Shown: positions 59,920 to 64,000 of the stretch, piece by piece
Layout of the letters: every line of letters begins with the position of its first letter
Position numbering within the stretch: position 1 is the first letter of the stretch
NCBI RefSeq assembly: GCF_001612985.1
Contig: NZ_BDBM01000017.1
Coordinates: 93,232-157,231 of the forward strand
Source of the DNA: Nocardia gamkensis NBRC 108242
GTDB lineage: Bacteria > Actinomycetota > Actinomycetes > Mycobacteriales > Mycobacteriaceae
Direction of reading: 5' to 3'
DNA length: 64,000 bases
Translations under genes and position numbers: made by a program
The notes under the pieces: generated by a model
What the model was told of the DNA's origin: nothing
Database searches by the model: none
The model's input: the letters and a program-made list of their open reading frames with translations, nothing else

Positions 59920-60396
59920 ATGGTGAGCAACGTTATCGAACAGTCGTCTTTCATCCCCGCGGACTACGTCACCGCGGTCGACCACGTCGGCATCGCGGTG
60001 CCGGACCTGGACACCGCGGTCGCCTGGTACGCCGAGAACCTCGGCATGATCGAGACCCACCGCGAGGTCAACGAGGCCCAGGGCGTGCACGAGGCGATGC
60101 TGTCGCTGCCGGGCGCCCCGGACCGGGCCACTGCCCTGCAGTTGCTGGCTCCGCTCAACGCGGAGTCGACCATCGCGAAGTTCATCGACCGTAACGGCCC
60201 CGGCTTGCAGCAACTGGCCTACCGGGTGACCGACATCGAGGCCGTCTCCGCGCACCTGCGCGCCAAGGGTCTGCGTTTGCTGTACGAGGCCCCACGGCAC
60301 GGAACGGCCGATTCCCGCATCAATTTCATCCACCCGAAGGATGCTGGAGGTGTGCTGATCGAGTTGGTCGAACCGAACGCGAATGTTACGCACTAG
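59920..60396 (+). CDS. mce: methylmalonyl-CoA epimerase
   Basis: 158 residues from ATG 59,920 (GTG at 59,923 also possible). VOC superfamily: VDHVGIAVPDLDTAVAWYAENLGM, GVHEAMLSLPG, GPGLQQLAYRVTD, INFIHPKDAGGVLIELVE. The His and Glu metal ligands expected for the family are present in both halves. It interconverts methylmalonyl-CoA isomers in propionate metabolism. It is divergent from fadA4, as, I recall, in M. tuberculosis (Rv1322A). Confidence 0.92.
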   Translation: MVSNVIEQSSFIPADYVTAVDHVGIAVPDLDTAVAWYAENLGMIETHREVNEAQGVHEAMLSLPGAPDRATALQLLAPLNAESTIAKFIDRNGPGLQQLAYRVTDIEAVSAHLRAKGLRLLYEAPRHGTADSRINFIHPKDAGGVLIELVEPNANVTH

Positions 60397-60482
60397 TATC
60401 GCCGTCAGGTCGGGAAAACTCGTTGGAATGACATTCGCAGTCGAGTCACCATCGGCTGTCTTCAGGCTGTAGTTTGTGTGCC

Positions 60483-61484
60483 ATGTCGTCACCCGAGTCC
60501 GATCGCAATCGCTTCGTTGCACTGCCCTTCACCGTTGTGCGCAAGGGTTATGCGCAAGACGAGGTGCGTAATTACTTCGACCGCTTCGACGCGGAACTGA
60601 GAGTCACCGCCACCGACCGCGATGCGGCTGCGGCACAAGCACGTAACCTCGCCAGCCAGCTGGAAGACGCGCGCGACGAGATCGACGAACTCCGTAAGGA
60701 GGTCGACCGACTCTCGGTGCCGCCGACCACCGCGGAAGGTATGTCCGACCGCATTTCCCGAATGCTGCGGCTCGCCTCCGACGAGGCGTCCGAGGTCCGT
60801 GCGCTGGCCCAGGCCGAGGCCGCGGAGATGGTGTCGATCGCCGAGCAGCAGGCCACCGAGATGCGTGGCAAGTACGAGTCGCTGCTCGCGGAGACCAAGG
60901 AGAAGCGCGAGGCGCTCGAAATCGAATTCGAGCAGACCCTCGCGAACGCACGCACCGAGTCCGCCAAGATCATCGAGGCCGCCCAGGCCGAGGCCGACCG
61001 CATCGCGAAGGAAGCCGACGCGAAGCGCAAGGCCACCCAGCAGGACTTCGAGGCCACCATGGCCGAGCGTCGCACCAAGCTCACTCGCGCCATGGAGGAG
61101 CTGGAAGCCACCAGCCGCGCCGAGGCCGCCCAGCGGATCAAGGACGCGACCGACGAGGCCAACCGCCTCATCACCTCCGCCACTCAGACCTCCGAGCGCA
61201 AGATCGCGCACGCGAAGGAACTGGCCGAGGAGATGCGCGTGCTGCGCGGCCGCGTGCTCGCCCAGCTGCTCGGTATCCGCGGTCAGCTCGACTCGGTGCC
61301 CGCGATGCTCGCCGCGGTCAACCGGGAAAGCGAACTGCTGGACGGTGTTCCGGATCAGCGCAAGTCGATCGGCGGCAACACAAAGTCGGTCACCGGCTCC
61401 CGCCAGAAGGCTATCCCCGAGGTCGCGACCGAGGACGAGGACATCGACTCGGACGAGCGCGAGAGCGCCGACATCAGCAACTGA
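60483..61484 (+). CDS. DivIVA-domain coiled-coil protein
   Basis: 333 residues. The N-terminal module (LPFTVVRKGYAQDEVRNYFDRFDAEL) matches the DivIVA lipid-binding start, with the GY..DEV pattern. A very long Ala/Glu-rich coiled coil follows (about 45-270) and an acidic tail (DEDIDSDERES). Such proteins organise the actinobacterial cell wall zone at poles or septum. It is not Wag31 itself, which has a different tail. An upstream TTG is in frame; the ATG chosen starts three codons later. Confidence 0.82.
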   Translation: MSSPESDRNRFVALPFTVVRKGYAQDEVRNYFDRFDAELRVTATDRDAAAAQARNLASQLEDARDEIDELRKEVDRLSVPPTTAEGMSDRISRMLRLASDEASEVRALAQAEAAEMVSIAEQQATEMRGKYESLLAETKEKREALEIEFEQTLANARTESAKIIEAAQAEADRIAKEADAKRKATQQDFEATMAERRTKLTRAMEELEATSRAEAAQRIKDATDEANRLITSATQTSERKIAHAKELAEEMRVLRGRVLAQLLGIRGQLDSVPAMLAAVNRESELLDGVPDQRKSIGGNTKSVTGSRQKAIPEVATEDEDIDSDERESADISN

Positions 61485-62070
61485 CGTCGGAGCAAACGGC
61501 GACAGCAGCAAATCTCAACCGAAATCACCGAAGGCCGCTCCGCACCGGGGCGGCCTTCCCTAATTCCGCCCCCGGCAGGCCCGCCGCCGCGGCGACATTC
61601 GACGACGCGCACAACACCATCTGATCAGGGACCCGGGATTCGTCATCCTCGAACAGAGTCCGTCCCGTTTCCCCGAGGAGGGACGAGATCCCTTCTACCC
61701 TCGCCAACCGCACCGGCTTCGTGACAACGAGCAGCTCCGTCGCAGGGAACTGCCGACTGCCCGTGCGGCTCATGTCGTCGATGACGCGGGATTCCGCGAT
61801 GCCCAGTCCGCGCCGACGCCACCGAGCAGTTCGGCTACGAATGCAGGTCACGCCCGCCCCACCATGCAGCGGCTGTTCGCCGAACGCGGCGGCGACCCGG
61901 ACCATCAGACGACCAGCGGCTCTCGTGCCGCCGCAATCGTCGCCAGGTGCTCACCGTCAAGCCGCCGGGACAGTACTGCGGGTCAGGCGCGCAGACCCTC
62001 CCGCAATCGACCGACCTCGCCCATCCGCTGCCGACCTACTCGCCCGCGACGATGCCTCCGCGACGCGGCG
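61485..62070. other. 586-base region after the DivIVA-like gene
   Basis: It begins with a clear terminator (61,531-61,557). The rest (61,560-62,070) has short open frames on both strands with no recognised product; they are probably decayed sequence. No repeat from the structured family was seen. Confidence 0.5.
61531..61557 (+). terminator. hairpin after the DivIVA-like gene
   Basis: AAGGCCGCTCCG pairs with CGGGGCGGCCTT (one G-T pair), loop CAC, followed by CCCTAATT. It lies about 47 bases past the stop. Confidence 0.8.
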
Positions 62071-62379
62071 TCAGGACCACCGACGAGTGATCCGGCGCGT
62101 CTGTCGCCCGTTCCAGCACCCACTGTGCCAATGCCTGCGGTCGTCTTCGCCGCCGTACGCGGGCCATGCGACGACGTGGGCGACCCCTGGCGGGATCTCG
62201 TGGTCACAGCCGGGGCAGCGGTAGGTCTTGCTCGCGCGGGCGCCAGGAATGGCGCGCACCACATACGTCTCCGCACCGTCCGGACCGGCCTCGGTCCGTC
62301 CGAAGACGTCTCCCAGTGGTGCGCCACCGGCCCGCGAGCGCTCTGCGTAGCGATCCGAACGCGGTTTCCGGCGAGGCAT
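62071..62379 (-). CDS. small zinc-ribbon-like protein conserved beside nucS
   Basis: 102 residues: basic start, then YVVRAIPGARASKTYRCPGCDHEIPPGVAHVVAWPAYG and RRHWHSGCWNGRQTRRI. The CxxC, His and H-x4-C positions form a likely zinc site. A protein of this type is found next to nucS in many actinobacteria (often annotated only as an ATP/GTP-binding protein, without clear ground). It is 47 bases from nucS on the same strand, so they may be co-transcribed. Confidence 0.8.
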   Translation of the reverse strand: MPRRKPRSDRYAERSRAGGAPLGDVFGRTEAGPDGAETYVVRAIPGARASKTYRCPGCDHEIPPGVAHVVAWPAYGGEDDRRHWHSGCWNGRQTRRITRRWS

Positions 62380-62426
62380 GCGACAAGGGTATTACTCGCC
62401 CCTGCGCACCCCGCACTGCCCTGAGT

Positions 62427-63116
62427 TCAGAACAAGCGGAATTCGCTGCTCTCCGTGCCACGCAGGGCGTCGTAATCGAGTGTGAGGCAGCGGATGCCGC
62501 GATCCTCGGCGAGCGTGCGCGCCTGCGGCTTGATCTGCTGCGCGGCGAAGACGCCCGCGACCGGAGCCAGCAATGGATCCCGGTTCAGCAGCTCCAGGTA
62601 ACGGGTGAGCTGCTCGACACCGTCGATCTCGCCGCGCCGTTTGATCTCCACCGCCACCGTGCCGCCGTCGGCATCCCGGCACAGCAGGTCCACCGGGCCG
62701 ATCGCGGTCATGTACTCGCGGCGGATGAGCGTGAACCCGGCGCCGAGCGTGTGCACGTGCTCGGCCAGCAGCTCTTGGAGGTGGGCTTCCACCCCGTCCT
62801 TCACCAGGCCCGGGTCGACGCCGAGTTCGTGGGAGGAGTCGTGCTCGATGTCCTCGATGGTGATGCGAAGTTCCTCGCCGGCCTTGTTGGTGACGACCCA
62901 CAACGCCTTCGCACCGTCCGGTAGCTGCGCGTCACCGTTGCGTTCGTCCAGTCGGCAGGGCGGGCTCATCCAGTTCAGCGGCTTGTACGAGCCGCCGTCG
63001 GAGTGCACGAGCACCGAGCCGTCCGCTTTCATCAGCAGTAGCCTTCGGGCCATCGGAAGATGGGCGGTGAGTCGCCCTACGTAGTCGACCTGACAGCGAG
63101 CAATCACTAGGCGCAC
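62427..63116 (-). CDS. nucS: NucS/EndoMS mismatch-specific endonuclease
   Basis: 229 residues, GTG start (MRLVIARCQVDYVGRLTAHLP). N-terminal DNA-binding part, then the RecB-type nuclease core: YMTAIGPVDLLCRDADGGTVAVEIKRRGEIDGVEQLTRYLELL, which holds the catalytic Asp-Glu-Lys set (D in VDLL, E-I-K in VEIKRR). It cuts both strands at mismatches and gives actinobacteria a replacement for MutS/MutL. Sequence follows, as recalled, mycobacterial NucS almost throughout. Confidence 0.96.
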   Translation of the reverse strand: MRLVIARCQVDYVGRLTAHLPMARRLLLMKADGSVLVHSDGGSYKPLNWMSPPCRLDERNGDAQLPDGAKALWVVTNKAGEELRITIEDIEHDSSHELGVDPGLVKDGVEAHLQELLAEHVHTLGAGFTLIRREYMTAIGPVDLLCRDADGGTVAVEIKRRGEIDGVEQLTRYLELLNRDPLLAPVAGVFAAQQIKPQARTLAEDRGIRCLTLDYDALRGTESSEFRLF

Positions 63117-63153
63117 CCAAGCACTGTAGGCGAGCGCCCTATCGCGGCTGCCG

Positions 63154-63885
63154 TCAGCCCATGAGCAGAATCGCCGCCAGCACCGCGCTCGCGGCGAGCA
63201 AGGCGCCCTCGATCCGGGTGAGCCGTCGCCGGATGGTCGTCCTGGACCAGATCATGAAGAATCCGACCGCCGTGCCGATCGTGAGCGCCACCAGGTGCCC
63301 GGCCTGGGTGAAGGTCTGTCCGATCAGCACACCCTCGACCGCGACGATGAACCACACCGTCGACCAGGCGATGCGCCATCGGTACGGCATCGCGGCGACG
63401 AGCGCGCCGATCAGCGCCATGGCCCCGTAGCTGACACCGACGTCCTCGGCCCAGCGGATGCTCGCGGGGACCCACCCGGCTCGCACGCCCACCCACAAAC
63501 CCGCCGCGACGAGCAAGGTGGCGCCGACGTGGCCGACCAGGAACACCCGCACCAGTCTCAGCGCGCCGAAGCGCAGCTCGGCGAGGGCGAGCAGACAGGC
63601 GAGCAAGGGGATGATGACCCACGACCCGACGGCGTCACCGATCACGAACGCGCTCGCGAGCAGCGTTCCCAACCGGCCGCTCAACAGGTTGTGCAGATTC
63701 GTGCTCGCGTGCAGCACCATCCTGGTCTGCGCGGAGTCGCTCAGGGCCGAGAAGATCGCCGAGACGACGATCAGCCCCGCCAAGTACGCCGCCGTCGCGG
63801 GCAGCCTCGGCCGCCACCAACGCGCTTGCGCCGATGTGGCGGGCTCGACCGGCGCCGGGCGATCCGGCGTCGTCGCGACGACCAT
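63154..63885 (-). CDS. rhomboid-like membrane protein
   Basis: 243 residues from ATG 63,885 with GGAGG 5 bases upstream. Seven or so helices; rhomboid-type features are STNLHNLLSGRLGTLLASAF in the helix 2 position, DVGVSYGAMALIGAL (Gly-x-Ser-x-Gly, candidate nucleophile) and QAGHLVALTIG (candidate catalytic His). It belongs to the diverged rhomboid-like group of actinobacteria, and whether it is an active protease is uncertain. It lies downstream of nothing visible and upstream of nucS on the same strand (37 bases). Confidence 0.78.
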   Translation of the reverse strand: MVVATTPDRPAPVEPATSAQARWWRPRLPATAAYLAGLIVVSAIFSALSDSAQTRMVLHASTNLHNLLSGRLGTLLASAFVIGDAVGSWVIIPLLACLLALAELRFGALRLVRVFLVGHVGATLLVAAGLWVGVRAGWVPASIRWAEDVGVSYGAMALIGALVAAMPYRWRIAWSTVWFIVAVEGVLIGQTFTQAGHLVALTIGTAVGFFMIWSRTTIRRRLTRIEGALLAASAVLAAILLMG

Positions 63886-64000
63886 ACATACCTCCGTTGC
63901 TCGCGTGAGACGGCCTCCCCGCCATCCATGATCCCGACCGCACGCTGCGTACGCTTGTATTTCCCTGCGATCGTGCTGCGAAACACACGGTTCGCTCGAT

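Noticed and set aside
61525..61905. 127-codon open frame on the minus strand after the DivIVA-like gene
   Set aside because: It runs through the DivIVA terminator, has no recognisable product and no clear ribosome site; possibly a decayed gene.
1..64000. tRNA, rRNA, CRISPR, insertion sequence and prophage signals
   Set aside because: None seen on reading both strands; the repeats found are short tandem or hairpin elements without a transposase.

Overview
The window is high-GC actinobacterial DNA, most likely Nocardia or a close relative in the Mycobacteriales. The reasons are the dense GC-rich codon use, the type VII secretion-type genes, the mycobacterial-type hemophore, the F420-linked nitroreductase-like proteins, the GlgE maltosyltransferase, the CysM/CysO/Mec cysteine route and NucS. 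From about 32.7 kb to 63.1 kb the gene order follows, as I recall it, the M. tuberculosis block Rv1321-Rv1343 with local rearrangements. No rRNA, tRNA, CRISPR array, insertion sequence or prophage was seen.

Layout. 0-3.1 kb: the start of a lipoprotein gene and a three-gene type VII secretion-associated cluster. 3.2-9.6 kb: a nitroreductase-like protein, an OmpR-type two-component system, a hemophore, a DUF1460 protein, and a divergent AraC regulator / Baeyer-Villiger monooxygenase pair like VirS/MymA. 9.8-16.9 kb: a UvrD-like helicase, a VIT-family transporter, small stress-type proteins (CsbD, DUF6131), an HMA-fold protein without CxxC, an EspR-like regulator, DUF418 and MarR. 17-26 kb: cation exchanger, PhoU, MmuM, a sigma factor, haloalkane dehalogenase, a secreted DUF1524 nuclease-like lipoprotein, and an XRE / NTF2 / alcohol dehydrogenase group. 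26.4-32.4 kb: an efflux and redox group (TetR, MFS pump with a fused winged helix, PadR, FAD monooxygenase) and an SDR.

33-45 kb: a leftward housekeeping run, clpS - DUF2017 - P1 peptidase - mec - cysO - cysM - rhomboid - MBL phosphodiesterase - rph - rdgB. It makes cysteine by the sulfur-carrier route, adapts ClpP substrates, and processes RNA and nucleotides. It faces a rightward NAD-salvage pair (pncB, pncA) and dinG. 45-48 kb: RidA, DoxX and a purine permease. 48-56.4 kb: the alpha-glucan genes glgP, and divergent glgE-glgB (the last two overlap). 56.5-64 kb: a thioredoxin-fold protein, DUF3817, fadA4, methylmalonyl-CoA epimerase, a DivIVA-like protein, a zinc-ribbon protein, nucS and a second rhomboid-like protein.

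The most unusual feature is a family of structured intergenic repeats at 34,922-35,325 and 57,893-about 58,550. The flanks are conserved, while the hairpin stems differ in sequence between copies but stay fully paired. One copy has lost the large stem. Both loci lie inside same-strand gene runs just upstream of rph and of a DUF3817 gene. I do not recognise the family. Many strong GC-rich hairpins mark gene ends.
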